Assembly (NCBI RefSeq): GCF_024029915.1
Contig: NZ_CP097478.1
Location: 992,001 to 1,056,000 of the forward strand
Direction: 5' to 3'
Origin: Fructilactobacillus ixorae
Lineage (GTDB): Bacteria > Bacillota > Bacilli > Lactobacillales > Lactobacillaceae
DNA length: 64,000 nt
Shown here in pieces: positions 6,659 to 17,787 of this stretch (positions are counted from its first letter, which is position 1; every line of letters starts with the position of its first letter). The translations under genes and the position numbers were made by a program. The notes beneath the pieces were generated by a model. That model did not search any database and was not told where the DNA came from. It was given only the letters and a program-made list of their open reading frames with translations.

Positions 6659-8038
6659 CTACTTCCGCGTAAACACCGTCACACTCTCCACATGTGGCGT
6701 CTGTGGGAACTGGTCCACCGGTTGGACCGGTTGATCAATCGCGTAACCCCCGTCAAGCAACAACTGCGCATCACGCACCAACGTGGCTGGATTACACGAA
6801 ACGTACACCAGCCGTTCTGGTTGCATCTTCACGGCACTCTCGATGAAGCTGGCGTCCAACCCTTTCCGGGGCGGATCCACCACTATTACGTCCGGTTTAA
6901 TCCCGTCCGCTTCCCACTTTTGCATCTGGTCCTCGGCCTTCCCGGTCACAAAGGTTACGTTTTCAATGTGATTCAGCTTGGCGTTCGTCCGGGCATCCTG
7001 GATGGCTTCCTTGACCACGTCAACGCCGTAAACGTGCTTCACTTGTGGCGCCATTGCAAGTGAAATCGTCCCAATCCCACAGTAGGCATCGATTACGATA
7101 TCATCCTTGGTCAACTGCGCCTTCTCAATCGCTAACGAATACAGTTTTTCCGTTTGCACCGGGTTAACCTGGTAAAACGATAACGGTGAAATCAAGAACT
7201 TCGTGTCTAACAGCTGGTCCATGATGTAGTCTTTTCCCGCCAGCACCGTGTTCTTGTCTCCTAGTAATCGGTTCCCAGTGCTCAGGTTGACATTCACAAT
7301 CAAACTGTCCAAGTGCAGTAATTTTTCCTGAATCGCGGCCGTAATTTCGGTGGCCCGCGGAAGATGCCGGTCGTTGATTACCAACACCACCATCAGCTCG
7401 TGGCTATACTTCCCGTACCGGACCATGATGTTACGCACCACGCCCTGGTGGGTCGTTTCGTTGTAAGCCGGCAGTTGAAAGTCCCGTAAGACATCGCGGA
7501 CCTTTACAATGGCATCATCAATTGTTGGATCCTGAATGTAGAAGTCTTCGATTGGGATCAAATCGTGACTGTGGCGCCGGTAAAACCCGGTTTCCAACTG
7601 TCCGTGTCGTTCTCGCACCGGAATCTGGGCCTTGTTGCGGTACTGCACTGGATGCTCCATCCCAATCGTCGGGGCCACCTGGACCTGGTTCAAATGGGCC
7701 TTTTGGAACAACTCGGCAATCTGGTGTTGTTTAAACTCCAATTGCTTCGCATAACTCAAGTGTTGTAAGGGCGCAATTCCGGCCTGCGTCAACCGGCGAT
7801 CCACCGTGATTACCCGGTCCGGACTGGCCTGCTTAATCTCGAGTAACTTGGCAAAGGCAAAGTTGCGTTTGACCTTGATCACCTTGACCGTGACTTGTTC
7901 CCCCGGAAGGGCGTCTTCGATAAAGAGCGGGTAGCCGCCGTCCACTTTGGCCACACCCATTCCTTCGTAGGTCAGGTCGGTCACCGCCACGTCGCGTGTT
8001 TCGTTTTTCGTTACTGGTGCTTGCTTCTTTTTGCTCAT
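6659..8038 (-). CDS. rlmD: 23S rRNA (uracil-C5)-methyltransferase, RlmD/RlmCD type
   Basis: This 459-residue enzyme transfers methyl from SAM to C5 of specific uridines in 23S rRNA; Gram-positive members often modify two sites. An N-terminal TRAM domain covers roughly residues 15-75. The SAM-binding loop is DAYCGIGTISLAMA. DPPRKGLD and YVSCNPATLVRD follow, the latter with the catalytic cysteine. The cysteines that hold a 4Fe-4S cluster in E. coli RlmD are absent: the region that would contain them reads RRLTQAGIAPLQHLSY. This cysteine-free form appears common in lactobacilli. The gene follows dagK after a strong terminator and has no obvious promoter of its own. It is followed seven bases later by the AlbA_2 gene. 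Confidence 0.93.
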   Translation of the reverse strand: MSKKKQAPVTKNETRDVAVTDLTYEGMGVAKVDGGYPLFIEDALPGEQVTVKVIKVKRNFAFAKLLEIKQASPDRVITVDRRLTQAGIAPLQHLSYAKQLEFKQHQIAELFQKAHLNQVQVAPTIGMEHPVQYRNKAQIPVRERHGQLETGFYRRHSHDLIPIEDFYIQDPTIDDAIVKVRDVLRDFQLPAYNETTHQGVVRNIMVRYGKYSHELMVVLVINDRHLPRATEITAAIQEKLLHLDSLIVNVNLSTGNRLLGDKNTVLAGKDYIMDQLLDTKFLISPLSFYQVNPVQTEKLYSLAIEKAQLTKDDIVIDAYCGIGTISLAMAPQVKHVYGVDVVKEAIQDARTNAKLNHIENVTFVTGKAEDQMQKWEADGIKPDVIVVDPPRKGLDASFIESAVKMQPERLVYVSCNPATLVRDAQLLLDGGYAIDQPVQPVDQFPQTPHVESVTVFTRK

Positions 8039-8052
8039 TGCTACTCCTTAAC

Positions 8053-8087
8053 AAAAAGTTTTGTCGCCATTCACGACAAAACTTTTT
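8053..8087 (-). terminator. Terminator between dagK and rlmD
   Basis: A 13-bp stem AAAAGTTTTGTCG with a seven-base loop is followed by a T tract on the minus strand. It lies in the 54-base gap between the two genes. Confidence 0.8.
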
Positions 8088-8092
8088 CGTGT

Positions 8093-9037
8093 TTATTCTA
8101 GTAATCGTTGCGGTTCTGGAGGCAGATTGGAAAAAATCGACAGATGTTCCTTGAGATTTTCAAAGTGCATCGGTGCCGTTCCGCCAAACTCGCCGTCCAG
8201 ATTAATCGGCATCTGCAGGTTCGTGTTTTGCTGGGCGACCGTAAAGTGCTTGGTTTTCTTGTAGATAATCCGCGCATCGTTTACGTGCCGCCCCCCGTTT
8301 AAGACCTTCGTCAGTAGCTGGAGAATTTCCATCATATTGCCGGTTTTCACGATGATCATCGTGAAGTTCCCGTCGTTTAACGAGGCGTTCGGAACCACCT
8401 GTTCCAACCCGCCAACCGAGTTGGTCATCGCGAGGAAGAACATCGAGGCTTTCCCCTCGTATTCGCCCCCGTCAAAGGTCGCCTTCATCTCAATTGGCCG
8501 CGCCTGGGGCAGCATCTCCATCGCCTTCACGAGGTAGGCAATGTAGCCAAAGACGGTTTTTAGATCCGAGGGAACGTCGTAGGTTAGCTCGGTCAGACGC
8601 CCGCCCGCTGCAATGTTGATGAAGTACTTGGTAAGCTCATCGTTACTGGCTTTCCCCACGTCCATTGGAATTAAGCGTCCCTGGGTAATTACCCGCGCCG
8701 CTTCCACAAAGTCCGCGCGCGGAATGCCGAGCGCCCGCGCGAAGTCGTTGGTGGTCCCGGCCGGAATAATGCCCAGGTTCGGCCGGTGTTCCAACGGAGC
8801 AATCCCGTTGATCACTTCATTAATGGTCCCATCGCCCCCGGCGGCCACGACCAAGTCAAAGCCTTCGTGAGCGACCCGAGCCGCTTCATCCCGAGCCGAA
8901 TTTTGCTGGGGCGTGGTGGCGTAGGCACTGGTTTCGTACCCGCCCCGTTCTAAAACGTCTAAGATATCAACCAACTTGGCTTTGAGCGTTTCGCGGCCCG
9001 AAGTTGGATTATAAATTACGCGCGCACGTCGTCGCAT
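8093..9037 (-). CDS. dagK: Diacylglycerol kinase (DgkB type)
   Basis: This 314-residue soluble lipid kinase phosphorylates diacylglycerol to phosphatidate, recycling the diacylglycerol released during lipoteichoic-acid synthesis. The nucleotide-binding GGDGT motif is at residues 67-71, followed by NEVINGI and GIIPAGTTNDFARALG, all characteristic of the catalytic domain of the DgkB/YegS family. The C-terminal beta-sandwich contains the NLDGE motif. It is the last gene of the pcrA-ligA-camS-gatCAB operon, 16 bases after gatB, and a terminator follows. Confidence 0.93.
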   Translation of the reverse strand: MRRRARVIYNPTSGRETLKAKLVDILDVLERGGYETSAYATTPQQNSARDEAARVAHEGFDLVVAAGGDGTINEVINGIAPLEHRPNLGIIPAGTTNDFARALGIPRADFVEAARVITQGRLIPMDVGKASNDELTKYFINIAAGGRLTELTYDVPSDLKTVFGYIAYLVKAMEMLPQARPIEMKATFDGGEYEGKASMFFLAMTNSVGGLEQVVPNASLNDGNFTMIIVKTGNMMEILQLLTKVLNGGRHVNDARIIYKKTKHFTVAQQNTNLQMPINLDGEFGGTAPMHFENLKEHLSIFSNLPPEPQRLLE

Positions 9038-9053
9038 CTGGTGCCACCGCCTT

Positions 9054-10478
9054 CTATTGATTTAATGCTTGCATCAGGATTTGGTTTACAACTTTCGGGT
9101 TGGCCTTGCCTTGCGTTTGCTTCATGATTTGGCCCACCAGGAAGCCAACCGCGCGGTCCTTTCCGTTGTGGAAGTCTTCGATTGACTGTTGGTTATTCGC
9201 TAACACATCATCAACGATTGGTTTCAATTCAGCGGGATCAGACAGTTGGATTAAGCCCTTTTCCTTCACAAAGACCTTGGGATCTTCCCCCTGCGTAATG
9301 GCCTTAAAGACCTTCTTGGCCATCTTGGTGGAAATCGTTTCGTCCATCAACATCTTAATCATGGCGGCCAGGGCTTCCGGCGTAATCTTGGTGTTTTCCA
9401 ACTTCACCTGTTGGTCATTCAAGTAGGCGTTCACGTCCCCTTGGAGGTAGTTCGAAGCCATCTTCGGATCACTGCCGAGTTCAATCAAGCGGTCAAAGAA
9501 ATCAGACATTTCCTTGGTTTGGGTTAACACCATGGCATCGTAGTCGGTTAAGCCGAGTTCGTGCACGTAGCGTTCCCGTCGCTTCGCCGGCATTTCTGGC
9601 AAGGCCGTTCGTAACTCGTCAATCCAGGCGTCCGAAATTTCCAAACTCGGGAGATCTGGTTCAGGGAAGTAACGGTAATCATCCTTCCCTTCCTTGACCC
9701 GCATCAAGTAGGTCTTGCCGGTTAATTCGTCGAATCGACGGGTCTCAGCACCAATCGTGCCCCCAGCCATGATTACCTGGGCCTGGCGTTGTTCTTCGTA
9801 GGCGAGCGCCTTACGCACGTAGTTAAACGAGTTCAGGTTCTTCAACTCGATTTTTTGACCGAGTTGGTCACTGCCGACGGGCCGAATCGAGATGTTACAG
9901 TCGACACGCATCGACCCTTCTTCCATCCGCACGTCCGAAATCCCGGTAAATTGGATCCGTTCCCGTAATCCTTCCAGGTAATCGTAGGCTTCTTGGGGCG
10001 TTGTCATTTCCGGTTTCGACACAATTTCAATCAACGGCGTCCCCTGCCGGTTCAAATCGACGTAGGAATACTGGTTACCGTGGGTGTTCTTTCCGGCATC
10101 CTCTTCGACGTGCAACTCTTCGATCCCGACCTTCTTAGTGCCACCGTCCGCGGTCTGCACCTCAATCCACCCGTTCGTAGCAGCTGGCGTATCGTTTTCG
10201 GTCACCTGGTAGCCCTTGGGGTTATCAGGATAGAAGTAGTTTTTCCGGTCAAAGTGGGGGTGCTTTTCAATGTCAGCGTGGAGGGCCAAGGCGGCCGTGA
10301 TCCCATTTGCAATCACCTGCTTGTTAATGGTCGGTAACGTTCCCGGATAACCCCAGTCAATCACGTTGGTGTTTTCGTTGGCGTCGGCTCCATAACTAAC
10401 GGGAGACGGGCTGAAAATTTTCGAATTCGTCTTTAATTCCACGTGGACTTCGAGCCCAATTGTTGTTTCAAAGTTCAT
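9054..10478 (-). CDS. gatB: Aspartyl/glutamyl-tRNA(Asn/Gln) amidotransferase subunit B
   Basis: This 474-residue subunit of GatCAB activates the mischarged Glu-tRNA(Gln) or Asp-tRNA(Asn) with ATP and accepts ammonia from GatA. The family start [12 protein letters not shown], the HVEEDAGKN segment, the [15 protein letters not shown] block and the helical C-terminal YqeY-like tail ([15 protein letters not shown] onward) are all present, and the length is normal. It sits two bases after gatA in the conserved order gatC-gatA-gatB, so the subunits are co-translated. Confidence 0.97.
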   Translation of the reverse strand: MNFETTIGLEVHVELKTNSKIFSPSPVSYGADANENTNVIDWGYPGTLPTINKQVIANGITAALALHADIEKHPHFDRKNYFYPDNPKGYQVTENDTPAATNGWIEVQTADGGTKKVGIEELHVEEDAGKNTHGNQYSYVDLNRQGTPLIEIVSKPEMTTPQEAYDYLEGLRERIQFTGISDVRMEEGSMRVDCNISIRPVGSDQLGQKIELKNLNSFNYVRKALAYEEQRQAQVIMAGGTIGAETRRFDELTGKTYLMRVKEGKDDYRYFPEPDLPSLEISDAWIDELRTALPEMPAKRRERYVHELGLTDYDAMVLTQTKEMSDFFDRLIELGSDPKMASNYLQGDVNAYLNDQQVKLENTKITPEALAAMIKMLMDETISTKMAKKVFKAITQGEDPKVFVKEKGLIQLSDPAELKPIVDDVLANNQQSIEDFHNGKDRAVGFLVGQIMKQTQGKANPKVVNQILMQALNQ

Positions 10479-10480
10479 CC

Positions 10481-11938
10481 TTATTTACCTCCCAACTGTG
10501 GGGTGTGCTGGTGAAAATCAGTGGTTTGTTCAAAAGCGTGTCCCGCTTGGTACAGGGTGCTTTCGGCAAACGGTTTCCCAATCAGTTGCATTCCAATTGG
10601 GAGCCCAGCACTGAACCCAGCTGGTAGTGACATCCCCGGTAACCCGGCCAGGTTGACGGGAATCGTCATCACGTCGTTCACGTACATTTCGGTTGGATCG
10701 GTGCTTTCGGCGCCAATCTGAAAGGCCGTCGTCGGGGCGGTCGGTCCCATGATCAAATCGTGATCCTGAAAGACCTTTTGAAAGTCCTCAATGATTAGCG
10801 TCCGAATCTGCGCCGCCTTCTTAAAGTATTTATCAAACGAACCAGCCGACAGGGCAAAGGTTCCTAACATGATCCGGCGCTTGACTTCGTTGCCAAAGCC
10901 GGTGGACCGGGTCTGCACGTACAGGTCCTCGAGGTTCTTAGCCTCGGGAGCCCGGTAGCCGTACCGAATGCCGTCAAACCGTTCCAGGTTTGAGGAGGCT
11001 TCCGACGACGCTAGGGCGTAGTACGCCATGACCCCATACTTCGCGTGGGGCAAGGAGACCGTTTCCACCGTAGCGCCGAGGGCTTCGTACTGTTTAGCAG
11101 CGGCCCGAATCGCATCTTTTACCGCCGGAGCAATGCCGTCGCCGAGGTATTCTTGGGGTAAAGCAATCCGCATTCCCTGCACACCGTCGTTTAGGTGCGC
11201 CGTAAAGTCCGGAACTTCTTGATCGGAAGAAGTGGCATCGTGGTCATCATGACCCGCAATCGCGTTTAACAGGTAGGCGTTATCCTTAACGGTCCGGGTG
11301 AAAGGCCCCACTTGGTCAAAACTCGAACCAAAGGCAATCAGCCCCCACCGCGAAACCCGGCCGTACGTTGGCTTCATGCCGACCACGCCGGTAAAGGACG
11401 CCGGTTGGCGAATTGAACCCCCGGTATCTGAACCGAGACTAGCCAGCACCTGACCGGCGGAAACCGTCGCTGCCGAACCACCTGAGGAGCCCCCCGGCAC
11501 TGTGGTGAGATCCCACGGGTTCTTCGTCGTTTGGTAAGCTGATTTTTCGGTCGAGCTCCCCATCGCAAATTCATCGAGGTTGGTTTTTCCAACGATGATG
11601 GCACCAGCGGCCTGGAGTTTTTCCACGACCGTTGCGTTAAACAGGGAGTGGAAGTTTTCGAGCATCTTTGACGCCGCTGTCGTCGGCATGTTGGTCGTTA
11701 CTAGGTTGTCCTTGATGGCCACGGGCATCCCGGATAACACGTTCTCGGGATCAATCCCAGCGGCATCCACTGCTTCGGCCTGTTCCACTGCTGCTTCGTT
11801 CATGGCTAAGTAAGCTTGTAAATCGGGTTCCTGCGCTGCAATGTTAGCGAGGGTCTGCTTCGTCAGTTCGGCCGACGTCACGTCCCCGTTCACTAATTGC
11901 TGGTGCACGGACTCTAAATCACGATCAAAATAGTTCAT
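10481..11938 (-). CDS. gatA: Aspartyl/glutamyl-tRNA(Asn/Gln) amidotransferase subunit A
   Basis: This 485-residue glutaminase subunit belongs to the amidase-signature family. The Ser-cisSer-Lys triad is visible: Lys76 in MPVAIKDN, the cis-serine near residue 151 in PGGSSGGSA, and the nucleophile Ser174 in [12 protein letters not shown]. It frees ammonia from glutamine and channels it to GatB, which completes Gln-tRNA(Gln) (and Asn-tRNA(Asn)) in organisms without the direct synthetase. The ATG overlaps the gatC stop as TAATG. Confidence 0.97.
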   Translation of the reverse strand: MNYFDRDLESVHQQLVNGDVTSAELTKQTLANIAAQEPDLQAYLAMNEAAVEQAEAVDAAGIDPENVLSGMPVAIKDNLVTTNMPTTAASKMLENFHSLFNATVVEKLQAAGAIIVGKTNLDEFAMGSSTEKSAYQTTKNPWDLTTVPGGSSGGSAATVSAGQVLASLGSDTGGSIRQPASFTGVVGMKPTYGRVSRWGLIAFGSSFDQVGPFTRTVKDNAYLLNAIAGHDDHDATSSDQEVPDFTAHLNDGVQGMRIALPQEYLGDGIAPAVKDAIRAAAKQYEALGATVETVSLPHAKYGVMAYYALASSEASSNLERFDGIRYGYRAPEAKNLEDLYVQTRSTGFGNEVKRRIMLGTFALSAGSFDKYFKKAAQIRTLIIEDFQKVFQDHDLIMGPTAPTTAFQIGAESTDPTEMYVNDVMTIPVNLAGLPGMSLPAGFSAGLPIGMQLIGKPFAESTLYQAGHAFEQTTDFHQHTPQLGGK

Positions 11939-12246
11939 TACTTGTCCTCGCTTTCGTCAATAATGGTTGGGACGCGAATCAACCCGTCGACAGCTTCTGG
12001 TGCGTTCCGTAAGAGCGCATCGCGTTCGCCCCAGTTGTTAGCGACGTCGGGACGCATTACGTTGAGCTGGTCGGTCACGGAATACGTCGGCGTTACGCCT
12101 TCCGTATCAACGGCTTCCAACTTGTCGAGCAGTGCCAACATTTCGTTGAGTTGGTCGGTAAACTGAGCGAGCTCCTGGTCCGCAATTTTCAACTTGGCCA
12201 GCCCCGCAATGTGTTGGGTCCGGGCTTGATCTACTTTTTCACTCAT
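11938..12246 (-). CDS. gatC: Aspartyl/glutamyl-tRNA(Asn/Gln) amidotransferase subunit C
   Basis: This 102-residue stabilising subunit wraps around GatA and GatB. The N-terminal helices ([17 protein letters not shown]) and the extended C-terminal segment ([31 protein letters not shown]) match the family. I chose ATG 12246, seven bases after GGAGG, over a TTG one codon earlier. It is the first of the three gat genes, 23 bases after camS. Confidence 0.95.
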   Translation of the reverse strand: MSEKVDQARTQHIAGLAKLKIADQELAQFTDQLNEMLALLDKLEAVDTEGVTPTYSVTDQLNVMRPDVANNWGERDALLRNAPEAVDGLIRVPTIIDESEDK

Positions 12247-12269
12247 CAAACTTCCTCCTTACGTGGTTC

Positions 12270-13385
12270 CTAATAATTGTTAAACACGTGGGCCGTGAAC
12301 TTCTTCTCGTCTTGGCCCCGGTTCAGATAACTCTGCACCCCGTTCGTAGATCCAACCGTGATTTCGATTGGAACGTTGTGGGGCAAGTACTTCTGGGCGG
12401 CCGTCTGCAGGTACTGGGTGAAGCTGTTAATTTCCGTGTAGCTGTAGAACTGGGTCACGATGTTCACGTGCATCCCGGTCAAGGTGCCGTCCGTGTACTG
12501 GGCCTGGGCGGTCACTCCACTCAAATTCGGGAAGTAACTCTGGGCCTTGTTCTTGAACTGCTCAAAGGCGGCTTCATCGTTGGCATTGGGCACCTTTTCG
12601 TTCCCAGCCGTTGGGAAGACGTAGTTACGTTGGTTCACCTTGTTCCAACTAGAGACGCTCGTGGCGCCCCCCCGGTTAACGGAGTAGGCAAAGAAGTTTC
12701 CGCCGACCAGACTGTCATCCGGAGCGGCCTTGTACAAGGCAATTACAATCGGGATGTCCTTGGTTGCTGCACGTTGGCGCATCCGCTTCAAGACCTCGTT
12801 GGCCATTTCCTTCCCCTTGGCCTCGATCTCATCGTCCGACAGGTTCTTGGTATATTGGGCACCGTACTTTTCCTTCGTGTAGTAGTACACGGAATTCAAT
12901 CCGAGCCCAATCGTCATGCCCTTGAGCTGTAACTTGCCACCGTTTTGTTGCAAGAAGTCCTGCTCGTCAATCTGTTGCAGGTACTCTGGAACGATCTTCT
13001 TGTCCGGTTGGTCCGGATTCAGACCCTCGGGGTTCTGCTTGGTTTTGCGGCCAAGCCAGTTATAGGTTTGTTCGGTCGAAATTTGTTGGCCCTCTTGGAA
13101 CACGTACTTGTTCGGCGAAAATTCCTTTTTCGAGATGTCTAACAGCCCGTGTTGAAACCCTTCCAGATTAAACTGGTTGCTGGTTTGTTGTTGGTTCACG
13201 CCGGCAGACTTACTGGTTTGGTAATGGCCGTCCTGAATCACACTCTGGTAGTTATTGTTGGAGTTTGTCCCCGTCAGCTCGGTCTTGGTCGACCCACTGT
13301 TAGAGCTCATCTTATTCTGATTCCCACAGGCGGCCAGCACGATGGCACTCGCCGCCAGCATAATCCCGATTCCAAGCTTTTTCAC
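12270..13385 (-). CDS. camS: CamS family lipoprotein (sex-pheromone precursor-like)
   Basis: This 371-residue exported lipoprotein starts with a charged MKKLGIG, a hydrophobic stretch and the lipobox AIVLAAC, so Cys20 would be lipidated and the protein held on the outer face of the membrane. A low-complexity Ser/Asn linker follows, then a CamS domain to the end. In enterococci and staphylococci the signal peptide of CamS can be processed into a pheromone; whether that happens here is unknown. It lies between ligA and gatC, the usual place in lactobacilli. Confidence 0.92.
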   Translation of the reverse strand: MKKLGIGIMLAASAIVLAACGNQNKMSSNSGSTKTELTGTNSNNNYQSVIQDGHYQTSKSAGVNQQQTSNQFNLEGFQHGLLDISKKEFSPNKYVFQEGQQISTEQTYNWLGRKTKQNPEGLNPDQPDKKIVPEYLQQIDEQDFLQQNGGKLQLKGMTIGLGLNSVYYYTKEKYGAQYTKNLSDDEIEAKGKEMANEVLKRMRQRAATKDIPIVIALYKAAPDDSLVGGNFFAYSVNRGGATSVSSWNKVNQRNYVFPTAGNEKVPNANDEAAFEQFKNKAQSYFPNLSGVTAQAQYTDGTLTGMHVNIVTQFYSYTEINSFTQYLQTAAQKYLPHNVPIEITVGSTNGVQSYLNRGQDEKKFTAHVFNNY

Positions 13386-13407
13386 AACTTCACCTTCCTC
13401 TTCCTGC

Positions 13408-15450
<2,043 letters not shown>

Positions 15451-17712
15451 CTACTTTTCGACCTTTTGAATCGGGGCAAAGGCGGCTAACAGCCGTTTGA
15501 TGCCCTTGTCCGTAAAGGCAATATCGAGTTCCATGTCTTCCCCGGTCCCGTTGACTTTGACCACGGTGCCCTGGCCCCAGGCCTTGTGACTCACTTGGTC
15601 CCCAACCTGCCAGTTTTGACGGTCGGCCCCGGTGCCCGTGGCGGCTTGCACAGCCTTGGGAGCCTGATACGTCGACTTGGTGGCTGCGACGGTGCGGCGC
15701 TGGTACCGGTCATTGTCAAACGGAGTGCTAGGTCCCTTTGCGACCGCGGGTTGACTCAGCTCATTTTCTAACAAATCAGCGTTAATTTCATCCATAAAGC
15801 GCGATGCCGGATTATTTTGGAGCCGGCCATACAACGTTCGGGAGTAAGCGTTAGTTAGATAGAGCTTCGTTTGCGCCCGGGTAATTCCCACGTACGCTAA
15901 CCGGCGTTCTTCTTCTAGTTCATCCGGATTTTCCGTGGCCCGGGCCAGGGGGAAGAGGTTTTCTTCCATTCCAATCATAAAAACCACCGGAAACTCCAAT
16001 CCCTTGGCGGCGTGGAGCGTCATCAGGGTCACCTGCGGAGCGCTTTCATCAACGTCATCCTGCGCGGAAACAAGCGCCAAGTCCGCCAGAAAGTCCACGA
16101 GCCGGTTCCCGGTTTCACTCTGATCCGGATCAAACTTCTCGTCAAAGTCCTGGGTCACGGTCAGAAATTCTTCAATGTTTTCTAAGCGGGCCTGCGCTTC
16201 CAGGTTATTTTCCTGGCGCAGACTGGCAACGTACCCGGTTTTTTCGAGGAGTGCTTCGGTAATCTCCGTCACGGTCTGGTTGGGAACCGCCGCGTGAAGC
16301 TGGGCCATCGTCATCCCAAAGTCGGCAATCGCATTCCGCGCCCGCGCCGAGATGTCATTGGCCAAGGCCACGTTCTGGGCGGCTTCTGATAAGCCCCAGT
16401 CGTTCGCACTCGCAAAGTCCCGCAGTTTCGTAAAGCTCGTCGCCCCAATCCCCCGTTTTGGGACGTTAATCACCCGCTCAAAGCTCAGCGAGTCATTAGG
16501 ATTGGCGGCTAACGTCAGGTACGACAAGATATCCATGATTTCTTTTCGTTCGTAGAACTTGTGACCCCCGACCATCGTGTAGGGAACGTTGGCTTTCAAA
16601 AAGGTTTCTTCAATCACCCGGGACTGGGCGTTGGTCCGATACAAAACGGCAAAATCGTTGTACTTATAATGATGCTTTTGCATCTCTTCCTTAATCTTAG
16701 CCACCACGTACTGGGTTTCATCGCGTTCACTCTGAGCCCGGTAGTAGGTAATCTTCTCGCCCTGCTGGTTTTCGGTCCAGAGGTTCTTATCCTTGCGTTC
16801 TTCGTTGTTTTGGATCACCTGGTTGGCCGCCTGCAAAATCGTTTTGGTAGAACGGTAATTCTGTTCCAGGAGGGTCACATGGGCATCCGGGTAGTCGGAC
16901 TCAAAGTCCAGAATGTTATTCAGGTTGGCTCCCCGCCAACCGTAGATACTCTGGTCGGCATCCCCCACGACGCAGAGGTTGTGGTACTTATCAGCCAGCA
17001 TTTGGACTAACTTGTACTGGGCTTCGTTCGTATCCTGGTATTCGTCGACGTGAATGTAGCGAAACTTTTGTTGGTAGTAGGCTAACACATCGGGAAATTG
17101 TTCCAGGAGTTGAATGGTTAACATGATCAAATCGTCAAAGTCGACCGAATCATTGGCCCGCAGCCGGTTTTGGTACTCTGCGTACACGTCGGCCACCACG
17201 GTGTGAAAGGGATTGCCATCGTCATGGCGACTTCGGTAGTCGGCAGGGGTTTCCAAGTCATTTTTAGCGTTTGAAATCGCCCCTAAAATCGCCCGCGGAT
17301 CGTTTTTCTTGGGATCCAAGTCGAAATCGGACAAAATTCGTTTTACGAGTGTTTTTTGTTCACTGGTTCCCGCAATCGAAAAGGCCTGGTGATACCCTAA
17401 CTTTTCAATGTGACGGCGCAAAATGCGCACCCCGAGGGCGTGGAAGGTCGAAACCCACACGTCGTCGCCGCCGACTTCTAGGAGTTGGTTCACCCGGTCT
17501 TTCATTTCCCGGGCCGCCTTGTTCGTAAAGGTGATGGCCAGGATGTTCCACGGTAACACGTGTTGGGCTTCGATCAGATAGGCAATGCGGTGAGTCAGCA
17601 CCCGCGTCTTGCCACTGCCGGCGCCGGCCATGATTAACAACGGTCCGTTCACAAACTCCACGGCCTCGCGCTGTTTATCATTCATATTCGTTAGCAAGTC
17701 TGCAATCGCCAT
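15451..17712 (-). CDS. pcrA: ATP-dependent DNA helicase PcrA (UvrD/Rep family)
   Basis: This 753-residue SF1A 3'-5' helicase works in repair, plasmid replication and removal of RecA or stalled polymerase. Motif I is GAGSGKT at residues 30-36, motif II is DEYQDTN, motif III is GDADQSIYGWRGA, and motif VI is VGITRAQTKLYL. The divergent C-terminal tail ends in the Tudor-like module (GDQVSHKAWGQGTVV) that contacts RNA polymerase in homologues. It heads the pcrA-ligA-camS-gat-dagK operon. Confidence 0.97.
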   Translation of the reverse strand: MAIADLLTNMNDKQREAVEFVNGPLLIMAGAGSGKTRVLTHRIAYLIEAQHVLPWNILAITFTNKAAREMKDRVNQLLEVGGDDVWVSTFHALGVRILRRHIEKLGYHQAFSIAGTSEQKTLVKRILSDFDLDPKKNDPRAILGAISNAKNDLETPADYRSRHDDGNPFHTVVADVYAEYQNRLRANDSVDFDDLIMLTIQLLEQFPDVLAYYQQKFRYIHVDEYQDTNEAQYKLVQMLADKYHNLCVVGDADQSIYGWRGANLNNILDFESDYPDAHVTLLEQNYRSTKTILQAANQVIQNNEERKDKNLWTENQQGEKITYYRAQSERDETQYVVAKIKEEMQKHHYKYNDFAVLYRTNAQSRVIEETFLKANVPYTMVGGHKFYERKEIMDILSYLTLAANPNDSLSFERVINVPKRGIGATSFTKLRDFASANDWGLSEAAQNVALANDISARARNAIADFGMTMAQLHAAVPNQTVTEITEALLEKTGYVASLRQENNLEAQARLENIEEFLTVTQDFDEKFDPDQSETGNRLVDFLADLALVSAQDDVDESAPQVTLMTLHAAKGLEFPVVFMIGMEENLFPLARATENPDELEEERRLAYVGITRAQTKLYLTNAYSRTLYGRLQNNPASRFMDEINADLLENELSQPAVAKGPSTPFDNDRYQRRTVAATKSTYQAPKAVQAATGTGADRQNWQVGDQVSHKAWGQGTVVKVNGTGEDMELDIAFTDKGIKRLLAAFAPIQKVEK

Positions 17713-17747
17713 TCGATTCGTCCTTTCAAATTCTCAATTGTACTTTA

Positions 17748-17756
17748 ATTATAGCA
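17748..17756 (-). promoter_or_regulatory. Extended -10 promoter of the pcrA operon
   Basis: TGCTATAAT, an extended -10 box, lies about 35 bases before the pcrA ATG and just after the terminator of the preceding gene. No good -35 is visible. Confidence 0.5.
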
Positions 17757-17760
17757 AAAA

Positions 17761-17787
17761 TAGAGCCAGCTGATGGCTGACTCTGCT
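17761..17787 (-). terminator. Terminator after the PurK-like gene
   Basis: On the minus strand AGAGTCAGCC pairs with GGCTCT through an imperfect stem, followed by ATTTTT. It separates the PurK-like gene from the pcrA promoter. Confidence 0.7.

Noticed and set aside
12288..12932. Long plus-strand open frame opposite camS
   Set aside because: It is the antisense of a clear lipoprotein gene, has no ribosome site and no recognisable motif; the neighbouring genes throughout this block are on the minus strand.
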